A DNA stretch of 64,000 nt from Eutrophovita brisbanensis (GTDB taxonomy: Bacteria > Pseudomonadota > Gammaproteobacteria > Burkholderiales > Eutrophovitaceae), in NCBI GenBank assembly GCA_038147395.1, contig JAYQTM010000001.1:806001-870000 (forward strand), given 5' to 3'. Under the pieces are notes generated by a model. The model worked only from the letters and a program-made list of their open reading frames with translations. It was not told the origin of the DNA and did no database searches. The position numbers were made by a program, and so were the translations under genes. Each line of letters begins with the position of its first letter. The stretch's first letter is position 1. Positions 26,962 through 36,373 of this stretch are shown here, in pieces.

Positions 26962-27996
26962 ATGTCTTCCTTGAGCGCAGTGATTGATCTACGCAGCGAT
27001 ACAGTAACAAAACCTACAAGCGAAATGCGTTCGGTCATGGCGTCTGCGGAAGTGGGAGATGATGTTTATGGTGAAGATCCAACGGTTAACCAGTTGGAGG
27101 ACTATGCCGCGCAAATTAGTGGCAAAGAAGCCGCGATATTTGTAGCAAGTGGAACGCAAAGTAACTTACTCGCATTGTTGGTTCATTGTGAGCGCGGTGA
27201 TGAGTATATTGTTGGACAACAGGGGCATACGTATAAATATGAAGGGGGAGGGGCTGCGGTGTTGGGGAGTATTCAGCCTCAACCGCTAGACTACGAGGCT
27301 GATGGCACGCTCAACCTAGATCTCGTTGAGACGTATATCAAACCCGACGATCCACATTTTGCACGCACGCGCCTCTTGTGCCTCGAGAACACACAAGCTG
27401 GTCAAGCGTTACCACTTGGTTATCTTCAAGACGCGAGGGTTTTTTGTAATCAGCATTCGCTATCGTTGCATCTTGATGGTGCAAGATTATTTAACGCCAG
27501 CGTCCAACTCAACGTACCAGTGACTGACGTGACAAGTATTTTTGATACGGTCTCAATATGTTTATCCAAAGGACTGGGAGCCCCGGTCGGTTCCGTTCTC
27601 TGTGGTCCTCGAGAGATCATTCGACAAGCGAGACGGTGGCGAAAAGTGCTGGGTGGCGGAATGAGACAGGCGGGAGTCCTCGCTGCTGCTGGTATTTATG
27701 CGCTCGAACACCACATCAGCCGGTTGCATGAAGACCATAAAAATGCTTCAAGGCTGTCCGAAATGCTAAAGGCTTTGAATCATCCTAAAGTACGCGTTTC
27801 TGAATCAAGAACCAATATGGTTTTTGTTGATGTCGATGATGTTGTACCTAGTCGGCTAGCCGAGCTATTCAAAAATGAAAACATCCTAATTACGCCCTCA
27901 AAACGCTTACGATTAGTGACCCACTTAGATGTGGCCGCATCGCATGTCGACCGATTTGTCGAGGTATTTAACCGTTTGCTGAAGAGCCAGCTCTAG
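26962..27996 (+). CDS. ltaE: Low-specificity L-threonine aldolase
   Basis: A 344-residue PLP-dependent fold-type I enzyme that splits L-threonine and allo-threonine to glycine and acetaldehyde. Signatures are DLRSDTVTKPTSEMR at the N-terminus, EVGDDVYGEDPTVNQLE near residue 30-45, LHLDGARLFNA near 175 (PLP-binding Asp), and SICLSKGLGAPVGSVLCG near 205 with the PLP lysine. Length is normal. Its 3' end overlaps the convergent FrnE-type gene by 29 bases. Confidence 0.95.
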   Translation: MSSLSAVIDLRSDTVTKPTSEMRSVMASAEVGDDVYGEDPTVNQLEDYAAQISGKEAAIFVASGTQSNLLALLVHCERGDEYIVGQQGHTYKYEGGGAAVLGSIQPQPLDYEADGTLNLDLVETYIKPDDPHFARTRLLCLENTQAGQALPLGYLQDARVFCNQHSLSLHLDGARLFNASVQLNVPVTDVTSIFDTVSICLSKGLGAPVGSVLCGPREIIRQARRWRKVLGGGMRQAGVLAAAGIYALEHHISRLHEDHKNASRLSEMLKALNHPKVRVSESRTNMVFVDVDDVVPSRLAELFKNENILITPSKRLRLVTHLDVAASHVDRFVEVFNRLLKSQL

Positions 27997-28639
27997 GTAA
28001 CGTATCTAAGATTGTTTTGGCGATGATTTCTGGAGGTTGCGCGCCGGATAGCCCAATCTCAGCGTTAATGACATAAAACGGAACGCCGCTAATTCCAAGC
28101 CGCTGACTTTCTTCTAAGTCCTCGGATACTTGACCCGCGTAGTTGTCGCTCTCGACTGCGGCGCGAATCACCTCATCGGACATGCCAATGTCTCTTGCGA
28201 TTTTTCTGATGTTCTCTTTTCTCGAAAGATCTCTTCCGTCGATAAAAAAGGCTTTAAAAAGTGCCTCGATTAGATCATCTGTGAGTGCTGTTTCTTTTGA
28301 CGCGTAGATCAACTCATGCATTTTTGTTGAGTTGGGTTGAACAATAATGTCGTCAAAGTGGAGCGTTAATCCGACCTGTTCTGCAGCGAGACGAACGCGG
28401 TCATAAATCGCTTTCGCGTTTTCTCTGCCACCGAATTTGCTGGCCGTATATTCCTGTCTCGATACGCCTCCCATCGGAAGCGCTGGATTCAATTGAAACG
28501 CGCGCCAGTTGACTGAAATATTGAGATCATCACGATTGCTTGTGATGATTTTTAGCGCTTTTTCTAAGTTTCTCTTTCCGATGTAACACCATGGGCAGAC
28601 GACATCAGAAAATATATCTATGCTCACATTGTTCATCAT
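27968..28639 (-). CDS. FrnE-type DsbA-family oxidoreductase
   Basis: A 223-residue thioredoxin-fold protein of the DsbA/FrnE group. The active site DVVCPWCYIGKRNL (CPWC near residues 15-18) is complete, and the cis-proline loop is GISGVPFYVINAEIGLSGAQPPE near 180-200. There is no signal peptide, as usual for this cytoplasmic branch, which acts in disulfide or polyketide-related redox chemistry and stress. It lies behind the di-haem gene on the same strand. Confidence 0.88.
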   Translation of the reverse strand: MMNNVSIDIFSDVVCPWCYIGKRNLEKALKIITSNRDDLNISVNWRAFQLNPALPMGGVSRQEYTASKFGGRENAKAIYDRVRLAAEQVGLTLHFDDIIVQPNSTKMHELIYASKETALTDDLIEALFKAFFIDGRDLSRKENIRKIARDIGMSDEVIRAAVESDNYAGQVSEDLEESQRLGISGVPFYVINAEIGLSGAQPPEIIAKTILDTLPRAGSSANG

Positions 28640-28658
28640 TATCCTTTTGTTTTTAGAC

Positions 28659-29870
28659 TTAGCGCGTTCGCACGAACTGAATCAGCAAATTTCTCTCGAC
28701 CGTCGATAAGTTAAGGTACGAGTTTACGCTTTCTATCGCTTCACCACCATGCCACACAATCGCTTCATGGATCGTGGAGGCGCGACCATCGTGTAGCAAT
28801 GATCCACCCTGAGATAGGTGTTCGCCGATACCCCAAAGAGGTGCAGTACGCCATTCATTAGGAGTTGCGGATCCCTCATGAAATCCATCCGATAAACCAT
28901 CGCCTACATCGTGCAAAAGGAGATCTGTGTATGGTGAGAATTTTCTGATGCTCGATTCTGGTGCGGCGTTTTCAGCGATTAATTCAGTTTTATGGCAGGC
29001 GTGACAACCAGACGCTTTGAATAACGTCATGCCTTTGCTATTTGCGTTTGACGCGTTTACCTTAGTTATTGGAAAAACGCTGTTAAGGTACTGAACAACT
29101 TGTCTCAGCCGTGCGTCGGACAGCTCAAAACCTTCGATTTTTTTCAAGCTGTCACAGAGGGTTTTATGTCCCGCGCAAGGTTCGATCGGGTAATGAGACG
29201 ACGTGACACCGAGTTCGTCTCGAAATGCTTTTGCGACTTGATCGATTAATGAGGGGGAGGAGGATTTGAGGCCAAATCGACCAATTTTCTTTTCTCTTGT
29301 TGCTGGGTCGACGACATAGTTAATTCGCCCAGTGATGCCCGATGATTTCTGCTGGTGAATGATATCGAGTAATTGTTGTTCGCTGACCATCTCAAACAAC
29401 CCAAGCCCTATCAATTTTCGTCCCATTCTCAGAGACTGCTCGACGTTATGCGCCAAATCTCCAAATGCAAGATCCGTCACTCTTGGCGTTGGTCGTCTGA
29501 GGGAGTGGCCATTCATCGTGACCGTAGACCAGTTGATCAGAACACTTCCTTCAGGGGGAAGTTTTCCGATTACGCCTTTGGAGCTGATTTCATTTCCGTA
29601 AATATCATGCGGTTGGGTTTGTTGACCATCGAATGTGCCAATACGCAGTACCGCTGGAGATAGACTATTAGCCGAGAGGTTTGCTGACGCATTCGTGCCA
29701 GCAAAATGGCAATCTGCGCAAGATTCGCCATTTGAATGAGGACCTCGACCCCACGAGCCGCCGCTAAGAAAAGGAAACACCCAGCGCGCGTTAAAAATTC
29801 GTTCTCCGCTGACTGCCTCATCGTTTAGTTCCTGCGACGCATGCGCGGCAAGAACTAAACATCCGCACAA
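28659..29870 (-). CDS. Di-haem thiol-oxidoreductase-like cytochrome c (DUF1111)
   Basis: A protein of about 403 residues with two CxxCH haem motifs, CADCH near residue 55 and CHACH near 290, in the layout of the DUF1111 'di-haem oxidoredictase / thiol oxidoreductase' family, related to MauG/CcpA-type peroxidases. Other marks are SPAVLRIGTFDG, DLAFGDLAHN and RTAPLWGIGEHLSQGGSLLHDGRASTIHEAIVWHGGEA. It must be exported for haem attachment. The first in-frame usual start is TTG at 29870, which cuts into the signal peptide; the open frame reaches back to a TAA near 29927 with no ATG or GTG, but an ATT at 29909 would give a full signal sequence. Confidence 0.85.
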   Translation of the reverse strand: MCGCLVLAAHASQELNDEAVSGERIFNARWVFPFLSGGSWGRGPHSNGESCADCHFAGTNASANLSANSLSPAVLRIGTFDGQQTQPHDIYGNEISSKGVIGKLPPEGSVLINWSTVTMNGHSLRRPTPRVTDLAFGDLAHNVEQSLRMGRKLIGLGLFEMVSEQQLLDIIHQQKSSGITGRINYVVDPATREKKIGRFGLKSSSPSLIDQVAKAFRDELGVTSSHYPIEPCAGHKTLCDSLKKIEGFELSDARLRQVVQYLNSVFPITKVNASNANSKGMTLFKASGCHACHKTELIAENAAPESSIRKFSPYTDLLLHDVGDGLSDGFHEGSATPNEWRTAPLWGIGEHLSQGGSLLHDGRASTIHEAIVWHGGEAIESVNSYLNLSTVERNLLIQFVRTR

Positions 29871-29974
29871 CAGGAGTGATGCTAGAATTTCAACGGATTT
29901 GTATGAAATGGGTTTATTAGGGTTTCTTTATCACCTCGAGTACTCTGCCAGCTCTGAGGCCTGCGACATGGCCG

Positions 29975-30760
29975 TCACAGCTCGATCGGCCAATTGATCC
30001 CAGAAGTGATACCCCCATCAACGCGGAGCGTTTGTCCAGTCATGTATTTAGAGGCATCGCTTGCTAGAAAAATAGCTGAGCCAACAAGGTCTGACACGTC
30101 TCCGAGACGTTCAAGCGGTGTATTTGAACGTCCCCATGTTTTCATTGTTTCATCAGACCACACCTTTTTTGTGAGGTCGGTCAAAATAAAACCTGGAGCG
30201 ATTGAGTTGACTCGAATGCCGTGTCTTCCCCACTCATTTGCGAGCCCACGCGTCATCATCAGTACACTCGCTTTGCTCATCGCATAAGGTGTGGTTCCTC
30301 TGAGCGGCGCGTAGGTGTTTAGCGAATCAACGTTGATGATCACTCCACACTTTTGCTCGATCATCGTTTTGCCAACAGTCTGAGCGACAATCCAGGCTCC
30401 ACGGCTATTGATATCCGTGATCCAGTCATAGTCTTCTTCTGTATAGGACTCTGCTTTCATTCTTCGATTGACGCCAGCAACACTGATTAGTGTGTCAATG
30501 CGACCATGTTTTTTAACAACATTGGTAACCATGGTTGTCACCTCTGTTTGATTTGAGACGTCACACACCTCCGTGTCTACAGCTTTTTTTTCAATACCAA
30601 TGTCTTTGGCAGTTTGTAAAAGCGTTGCCTCCTCTCGACCTGCGATAATCACCTTTGCGCCTCGAGCAACAAATCCCTCGGCGATGGCTCTGCCGATTCC
30701 ACGGCTTCCTCCGGTAATCAACGTGACTTGACCTTCAACTGAAAATAATGAATCAGACAT
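29975..30760 (-). CDS. Short-chain dehydrogenase/reductase (gluconate 5-dehydrogenase-like)
   Basis: A 261-residue classical SDR. The ATG at 30760 is chosen because GGGAGGG precedes it; the frame upstream has other ATGs without such a site. The cofactor loop is TGGSRGIGRAIAEG, the downstream NAG-type motif reads VAGVNR, the catalytic Ser is in INVDSLN (near residue 150) and the Tyr/Lys pair in YAMSKASV. The C-terminus (YMTGQTLRVDGGITSGINWP) is typical of gluconate 5-dehydrogenase/2-deoxy-D-gluconate dehydrogenase-type members, though the substrate is not certain. It follows the serine hydrolase by 11 bases. Confidence 0.85.
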   Translation of the reverse strand: MSDSLFSVEGQVTLITGGSRGIGRAIAEGFVARGAKVIIAGREEATLLQTAKDIGIEKKAVDTEVCDVSNQTEVTTMVTNVVKKHGRIDTLISVAGVNRRMKAESYTEEDYDWITDINSRGAWIVAQTVGKTMIEQKCGVIINVDSLNTYAPLRGTTPYAMSKASVLMMTRGLANEWGRHGIRVNSIAPGFILTDLTKKVWSDETMKTWGRSNTPLERLGDVSDLVGSAIFLASDASKYMTGQTLRVDGGITSGINWPIEL

Positions 30761-30771
30761 AATCCCTCCCG

Positions 30772-32040
30772 TTACTCTTCTAGCGCTTGATAGATTAAAT
30801 TTCTCAAAAGAACACGATGCTCCATTCGTCTGTATGGGTCTTGTGACATGTAGGATACGACCAATTCTTCCTCTGGGTCTATCCAGAAGTATGTGCCTGC
30901 ATATCCTGCCCAGAAATATTCTCCGGCCGTGCCTGGCCATACGGACTGTCCATTCTCCGAGCGTGTCGCAAACCCGAGACCGAACCCATATCCCGGTCCA
31001 GGGATGTAAAAAACACCTTTGCTGATCCCGTCGTGTATATGATTTGAAGACATGTATCGGACTGTTTTAGGCGACAGTAGTCTAACGCCTTCTAGCTCGC
31101 CACCGTTTAACATCATTTGGCAAAATCGTAAATAGTCTCCCGCGGTCGACGACAAACCATGACCTCCAGCCAAAAATACCATAGGCTCTTTGACGTCAAT
31201 CAAGGTCATTTTTTTGCCGGTGACGTAATCAACCATGTGGTCTGCGACACGATCGTGTTTTTCTTTCGGAACACCAAAGCTCGTATCGTTCATTCCCAAG
31301 GGGTCAAGTATGGTCTTTTGAATATAACGATCTAGCGTCATTCCCGAGGCGACCTCAACAACACGCCCCAAGATGTCAGTCGAGTGACCATACTCCCACG
31401 TCGTTCCAGGTTGGTTGACCAGTGGCATCGTCGCGAGCGTATTGGCGAAATCTTCAAGCCTCCAGTGCTGTGAAAAGATATTAGCCTTCGCGTATTCGTT
31501 CTTGATTAAGTTTTGCTTGCCTAAACGCTGATAGGTCAAACCAGATGTATGTCGCAATAGGTCTTGGACGGTGATTTTGCGAACCGCTTTTTCATATACG
31601 AGTGTTGGTTCTCCTAATTCGTCCTGTGTTTCAATCCCAACACTCATGTCTGAAAAAGCGGGGATATATTTGTCTATCGGGTCCAAAAGGGACAAGTGCC
31701 CTGATTCAACGAGCGTCATTGCAGCAACACTGACAATCGGTTTCGTCATTGAGTAGATTCGGAAAATAGATTCAGTTGTCATCGGAATCTTGGCTTCAGC
31801 ATCCTGCCAACCAAGGGACTTTTCGTAGACGAGCTTGCCTTGTCGGGCGATGTTGATCACCACACCGGGTAGACTACCCTCATCAATTTTTCGTTGGAAG
31901 GTTTGCGTGATTCGCTCAAGTCGCTCGGCTGATATGCCGACCTCCGAAGGTTCTACAGATGGTAAAGAGGTGGCAGCAAGTGCATGGGCGCCAACCCCCA
32001 CCAAGCATAAAATGAAAAACAATTTGCCCACTTTTGACAT
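30772..32040 (-). CDS. Exported beta-lactamase-family serine hydrolase (class C fold)
   Basis: A 422-residue penicillin-binding-protein/esterase-fold enzyme. I chose ATG 32040, preceded by CAGGGGA, which opens a signal peptide ending near HALAATS. The nucleophile motif is IYSMTKP (S-x-x-K, near residue 85); the second motif is YGHS near 190 (Tyr of the Y-x-N/S element); an HGLSS loop near 295 and a GTYFW block near the C-terminus stand in for the third. These proteins are usually esterases or peptidases, not antibiotic-hydrolysing enzymes. It probably forms an operon with the downstream SDR. Confidence 0.88.
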   Translation of the reverse strand: MSKVGKLFFILCLVGVGAHALAATSLPSVEPSEVGISAERLERITQTFQRKIDEGSLPGVVINIARQGKLVYEKSLGWQDAEAKIPMTTESIFRIYSMTKPIVSVAAMTLVESGHLSLLDPIDKYIPAFSDMSVGIETQDELGEPTLVYEKAVRKITVQDLLRHTSGLTYQRLGKQNLIKNEYAKANIFSQHWRLEDFANTLATMPLVNQPGTTWEYGHSTDILGRVVEVASGMTLDRYIQKTILDPLGMNDTSFGVPKEKHDRVADHMVDYVTGKKMTLIDVKEPMVFLAGGHGLSSTAGDYLRFCQMMLNGGELEGVRLLSPKTVRYMSSNHIHDGISKGVFYIPGPGYGFGLGFATRSENGQSVWPGTAGEYFWAGYAGTYFWIDPEEELVVSYMSQDPYRRMEHRVLLRNLIYQALEE

Positions 32041-32197
32041 GATTTCGATCCCCTGAGGTTTTAACGCTCCCACAATCGATCATGTACTGATTGAATGTGA
32101 GAGGTACACGTTCTTACTTTCGCTGAGAACAAGAGTTTTTTTCAGCTTACGCGTACAATACAACGCTTTTCATCAACAGCAAAGAGCGGAAAATCCG

Positions 32198-33098
32198 TTG
32201 AGAAGTCGTTTCTCCCAACTCAGCCCGAAGCATCGAGCAATTCTTTTTATGATGGGCATGGTCTCGCTTTTTGCAATGCTTGAAACGACGGCTAAATCAT
32301 TAAGCGAGACGTATCCGGTCCCCTTCATTGTTTGGTTTCGATACCTCACTCATTGTTTGCTTATGATTATCTTGGTTGGTCCACGATACCGGTTTCGACT
32401 AGTTAAAACGGATAATTTGAAAGCGCAGGTTTTAAGAGCGTTTTTGCTCATGGGCTCAACTTTATTTTATTTTTCAGCATTGAGTGGGTTGCCACTAGCG
32501 ACCGCAAAATCCATTAGTTTTGTCTCCCCTTTGCTTGTCACAATCTTTGCGTATTGGCTACTCAAGGAGCAGGTGTCTCTTTCTCGTTGGATCGCAGTCG
32601 TTGTAGGCTTCTTGGGTGTGCTGCTTGTCATTAACCCTGCACAAGCTTTTGACTGGCATTTACTGCTGCCGCTGGTCGCTGCGACGTGCTACAGCCTGTA
32701 TCAAATCATGACTCGACACTTTCAGCTCTCGAGAGCATCCGGTGACGACACTTTTTTATACAGCCTTGGTCGGGACAATTTTAGTTAGCGTGGCGGTCCC
32801 GTTCTTCTGGGTTACCCCAGAAATTTATGATCTACCTCGATTTTTATTTCTCGGGTTTGCTGGAGCGTTTGGACACTTTATGTTGATTAAAGCAATGGAG
32901 TTAGAGGACGCGTCTTTTCTATCTCCGCTCGGGTATGTGCAACTTTTGTGGGTGACATTGCTGGGCTACTTGGTTTTTGACCATTTGCCTGGCACTCAGG
33001 GATTCATTGGCATGGCGGTTATCGTTGGAGCGGGTCTTTATGTTGCTATTGGCCATAAGTCGCGTCCGACGGAAGTGCCGGACACGGCCAATGAGTAG
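32198..33098 (+). pseudogene. EamA/DMT-family exporter, reading frame broken by +1
   Basis: A ten-helix drug/metabolite transporter split between two frames. The first (TTG start at 32198, weak GCGGA site) carries EamA repeat 1 and the start of repeat 2 to about residue 182 (HFQLSRASGDD), then stops at 32788 after nonsense. The second frame takes over at TLFYTALVGTILVSVAVPFF and runs to 33098. Removing one base near 32738-32752, next to a run of six T, gives a normal protein of ~299 residues. It may be a sequence error at the homopolymer or a recent inactivation. Substrate unknown. Confidence 0.75.
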
Positions 33099-33100
33099 GA

Positions 33101-33451
33101 TCAGTCGATAGCAGCGGTAACGCGAATTTCTACTTTGTACTGTGGTGCTGCAAGCTTAGATTCCACGCACGCTCGTGCTGGTGGGTTATCTTTTGAGACC
33201 CACATATCCCAGACAGAATTCATATCGGCAAAGTCGTTCATGTCTGCTAGCCAGATGGTTGCGGACAAGATTTTCGATTTATTGGAGCCGTTGGATATAA
33301 GGTAATTGTCGATCGCATCGAGGATTTGGCCTGTTTGCCCCTCGACGTCAGCGTTTGGATCAGCCGCGACAATTCCCGCTGTGTATATGATGTTTCCATG
33401 AATGACGACTTGCGACATTCTGTGATTTGAATCGATTCGTTTGATGCTCAT
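33101..33451 (-). CDS. RidA/YjgF-family protein
   Basis: A 116-residue RidA-superfamily protein (YoaB/RutC-like branch). The end, NPPARACVESKLAAPQYKVEIRVTAAI, has the conserved Arg and Glu that hydrolyse enamine/imine intermediates in canonical RidA. The start MSIKRIDSNHRMSQVVIHGNIIYTAGIVA is typical. Such proteins protect PLP enzymes from reactive 2-aminoacrylate or act in catabolic clusters. It lies just upstream of nothing else on its strand and converges with the EamA gene by a 2-base gap. Confidence 0.88.
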   Translation of the reverse strand: MSIKRIDSNHRMSQVVIHGNIIYTAGIVAADPNADVEGQTGQILDAIDNYLISNGSNKSKILSATIWLADMNDFADMNSVWDMWVSKDNPPARACVESKLAAPQYKVEIRVTAAID

Positions 33452-33487
33452 GCTAGCTCCTCTGTGATGATTATTCGAATTCGGTCT

Positions 33488-34852
33488 CTAGATCGGTGCT
33501 CGGTGAGTTTTCATTGTCACCATTTCTTCGGCGACTGTAGGGTGTATGGCGACCGTGTCATCAAAATCTTTTTTCGTGGCACCCATTCGTACGGCGACGG
33601 CAAAGCCTTGCATCATTTCGTCCATGCCCATACCGATCCCGTGACAACCTACAATCTGCTCGTCTGGTCCGTAGACAATTAATTTCATAAAACATTGTGT
33701 GGCTTTAGGATTAAAAGCGAAGTACATGGGTTTGAATTTTGACTCGTAAACTTTTAGTTTCTCGCGCCCATATTTTTTGATTGCTTGTTCTTCAGTTAAT
33801 CCCACGGTCCCAATGGGGGGGTGACTAAAAACGACTGTTGGAATATTGTCGTAGCTCAGATGCCGATCTGTTTGGTTATTGAATAATCGATCTGCGAGTC
33901 GACGACCTGCTGCGATCGCAACGGGTGTGAGCTCAGCTTTACCGGTAATATCACCAACGGCGTAAATACCACTCGCTTCCGTTTCTTGGAATTTATCGAC
34001 AGGAATATGACCAGATTCGCGCGGTGTAATGCCCACTTTTTCAAGGCCTAAATTGTTTGTGTTGGGATGTCGCCCTATTGCCCAAATCACTTGATCGAAA
34101 CCGTCGATTTCGTCACCATTGCCGAGAATAACTCTCAGGCCTTTTTCAGATTTTTTGACCTCCATGATCGTCGTGTTCTTATGTATCGCGACACCTTGCC
34201 CGACCATCTCATCCATGAGTTGTACTCGTATCGAATGATCGAAATGATGGAGAAAGTGGTCACGACGAAGAAAGAGCGATACGTCAGATCCCAGTCCCTG
34301 CAACAACCCGGAAAACTCGACTGCGATATAACCTGCCCCAACGACCGCAACTTTTTTGGGTTGTGAGGTCAATTCGAAAAAATCGTCTGAAGTAATACCC
34401 AGGTCTGAGCCAGGAATTGTTGGTTTCGTCGGATAGCCTCCGGTCGCTAGTAAGATGCGATCGGTATGATAGAGGTCGTCGCCAACCCTAACCGAATTCT
34501 GAGTTTCGATCGAGCCGCGCCCGTTGATGATTGTGACTTTATTATTCGTTAAGCCTTTCGTGTATCCCGCGTTTAACCTCGTAATGTATGCATCGCGTTG
34601 GTCTTTTAAGGACGACCACTGAAGCTGGCCGACATGTGCGTCAAGGCCATAGTTGCTTGCTTCGTGCACTGCTTCTCTGAGACTAGCCGCAGTCCACATG
34701 ATTTTCTTGGGAACACAGCCGACGTTGACACAAGTTCCACCCATTTTTCCTTGTTCTACTAAGCCTACTTTCGCGCCATATGATGCGGCACGATTGGCTG
34801 TTGCGACGCCACCGCTTCCGCCACCAATGACGATTAAATCAAACTGAGTCAT
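33488..34852 (-). CDS. gor: Glutathione-disulfide reductase
   Basis: A 454-residue FAD-dependent disulfide oxidoreductase. The N-terminal dinucleotide site is VIGGGSGGVATANRAASYG, and the redox motif GGTCVNVGCVPKKIMW (Cys42/Cys47 region) is that of glutathione reductase. The NAD(P)H site is VVGAGYIAVEFSG near residue 173, with basic residues (LRRD) after it that favour NADPH. The C-terminal catalytic pair is in VAIHPTVAEEMVTM (His near 437). It regenerates GSH in the cytoplasm. Two GST genes and a dehalogenase lie just across a 125-base divergent region. Confidence 0.95.
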   Translation of the reverse strand: MTQFDLIVIGGGSGGVATANRAASYGAKVGLVEQGKMGGTCVNVGCVPKKIMWTAASLREAVHEASNYGLDAHVGQLQWSSLKDQRDAYITRLNAGYTKGLTNNKVTIINGRGSIETQNSVRVGDDLYHTDRILLATGGYPTKPTIPGSDLGITSDDFFELTSQPKKVAVVGAGYIAVEFSGLLQGLGSDVSLFLRRDHFLHHFDHSIRVQLMDEMVGQGVAIHKNTTIMEVKKSEKGLRVILGNGDEIDGFDQVIWAIGRHPNTNNLGLEKVGITPRESGHIPVDKFQETEASGIYAVGDITGKAELTPVAIAAGRRLADRLFNNQTDRHLSYDNIPTVVFSHPPIGTVGLTEEQAIKKYGREKLKVYESKFKPMYFAFNPKATQCFMKLIVYGPDEQIVGCHGIGMGMDEMMQGFAVAVRMGATKKDFDDTVAIHPTVAEEMVTMKTHRAPI

Positions 34853-34977
34853 ACGGACCTTTTATGTTTTTAAATTAAATCAAAGTCGATAAGTCTATAT
34901 GATTGGCTTAAGTCACATTCGGATATGAATCGAGTAAGTTTTTACAACAATTGATGAGTTTTATCACGGGAGATGTA

Positions 34978-35655
34978 ATGCAACCTGTTTTGCTTTTTGA
35001 TGTGAATGAGTCTCTTTTGGACCTGGGGGGCTTGAAGGAGCAATTTGAGCGCCACTTTGGTGGTGAGATCGCTGTGCATGAGTGGTTTGATCAATTGATT
35101 CAAAATGCCATGTTGTCTGTCATTCTTGGATGGCCCCACAATTTTGCGGAAGTCGGTCGATCATCTCTTGAAATGGTGGTTAAAAAACACGGTAGGACAC
35201 TATCGAATGACACGATCTCCGAGATTGTCGGAGGAATGCGTCGATTGCCAGCCCATGGCGAAGTTCCTGAAGCATTAAATCGTCTGAAGAATGCTGGGTT
35301 TCGTATGGCGGCGGTGACCAATTCTCCAGTGAGTGTGGCAGAGGAACAATTGACCCATGCGGAGCTAATTCAATTCTTTGAAAAAGTCATCTCTGTTGAG
35401 GAGGTAAAGACGCTAAAACCAGATCCAAAAGTCTATCGATATGCAGCGCAATCGATGGGTGTTGAGCCGAGCCATTGTTACTTAATCGCTTGTCACCCAT
35501 GGGACGTTGCGGGAGCAATGGCGATCGGTTGTCTTGGTGGGCTGATCAAACGAGCTGGTGTCTCGGAGATTCCTTTCGCACTTCCCCCCACAGTGACTGC
35601 GGGTGATCTTGTTGGCGTTGCAACCACGATCATCGAGCAGAGTCAGAAAGGTTGA
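34978..35655 (+). CDS. Haloacid dehalogenase type II (HAD family)
   Basis: A 225-residue HAD hydrolase starting at ATG 34978, with GGGAGAT before it. Motif I is LLFDVNESLLDL; the nucleophile is Asp in FDVN. It belongs to the type II (S)-2-haloacid dehalogenase-like branch: AAVTNSPVSVAEEQL carries motif II, KTLKPDPKVY the lysine, and ACHPWDVAGAMAIG motif III-like acidic residue. It lacks a signal peptide. It forms a run with two GST genes, opposite glutathione reductase. Confidence 0.85.
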   Translation: MQPVLLFDVNESLLDLGGLKEQFERHFGGEIAVHEWFDQLIQNAMLSVILGWPHNFAEVGRSSLEMVVKKHGRTLSNDTISEIVGGMRRLPAHGEVPEALNRLKNAGFRMAAVTNSPVSVAEEQLTHAELIQFFEKVISVEEVKTLKPDPKVYRYAAQSMGVEPSHCYLIACHPWDVAGAMAIGCLGGLIKRAGVSEIPFALPPTVTAGDLVGVATTIIEQSQKG

Positions 35656-35666
35656 AGGGACTTATC

Positions 35667-36362
35667 ATGATCAAGCTTTTTTATTGGCCCACACCCAATG
35701 GACACAAAATTACAATATTTCTAGAAGAATCGAATTTAGACTATGAGATTGTTCCTGTAAATATTAGTCGAGGAGAACAATTCGAGGAATCATTCCTCCG
35801 CATTTCGCCCAACAATCGGATGCCAGCAATTGTTGATGTCAATCCACTTGAGGGTGATGATGCCATATCGGTATTTGAATCAGGTGCGATACTCCAGTAT
35901 CTCGCGGAGAAGACAAATAAATTTATTCCTACGAATATCAGGCAGAAAACTCGAGTGATGGAATGGTTGTTTTGGCAAATGGGTGGTTTGGGCCCGATGG
36001 CCGGGCAGAACCATCATTTTGTATCTTACGCACCGGAGAAGATCGACTATGCAATCGATCGATATGTCAATGAAACGGCGCGCCTGTATGCGGTGTTGGA
36101 TAAGCAATTGGTTGGTAAGAAATTTATTTGTGATGAGTACTCGATCGCTGACATGGCCTGTTATCCCTGGGTTGTGTTGCATGAGCGACAGCGTCAGAAC
36201 TTGGATGATTTTCCAAATCTGAAGTTGTGGTTTGAGCGGATACGCGAGCGGTCCGCTGTTCAGCGGGCCTACGAAAAAGGTAAGGCGATTAATACCAAAC
36301 CGGTGGTTGATGAAGAGGCGAAAAAAATTCTTTTTGGGCAAGGTTCACACACGATACGATAA
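35667..36362 (+). CDS. Glutathione S-transferase (YfcG/YghU-like)
   Basis: A 231-residue GST. Start ATG 35667 has GAAGGGA seven bases before it. The thioredoxin-fold N-terminal domain begins IKLFYWPTPNGHKITIFLEES, where Thr/Asn of TPNG replace the tyrosine, as in the nu-class disulfide-bond oxidoreductase YfcG/YghU group, and MPAIVDV and FESGAILQYLAEKT bind glutathione. The helical domain has the KTRVMEWLFWQMGGLGPMAGQNHHF stretch typical of that group. It is 11 bases after the dehalogenase. Confidence 0.9.
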   Translation: MIKLFYWPTPNGHKITIFLEESNLDYEIVPVNISRGEQFEESFLRISPNNRMPAIVDVNPLEGDDAISVFESGAILQYLAEKTNKFIPTNIRQKTRVMEWLFWQMGGLGPMAGQNHHFVSYAPEKIDYAIDRYVNETARLYAVLDKQLVGKKFICDEYSIADMACYPWVVLHERQRQNLDDFPNLKLWFERIRERSAVQRAYEKGKAINTKPVVDEEAKKILFGQGSHTIR

Positions 36363-36373
36363 AGGAGATGAAA

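Noticed and set aside
30761..30940. N-terminal extension of the SDR gene
   Set aside because: The extra 60 codons overlap the upstream hydrolase and lack SDR similarity; a strong ribosome site marks the ATG at 30760.
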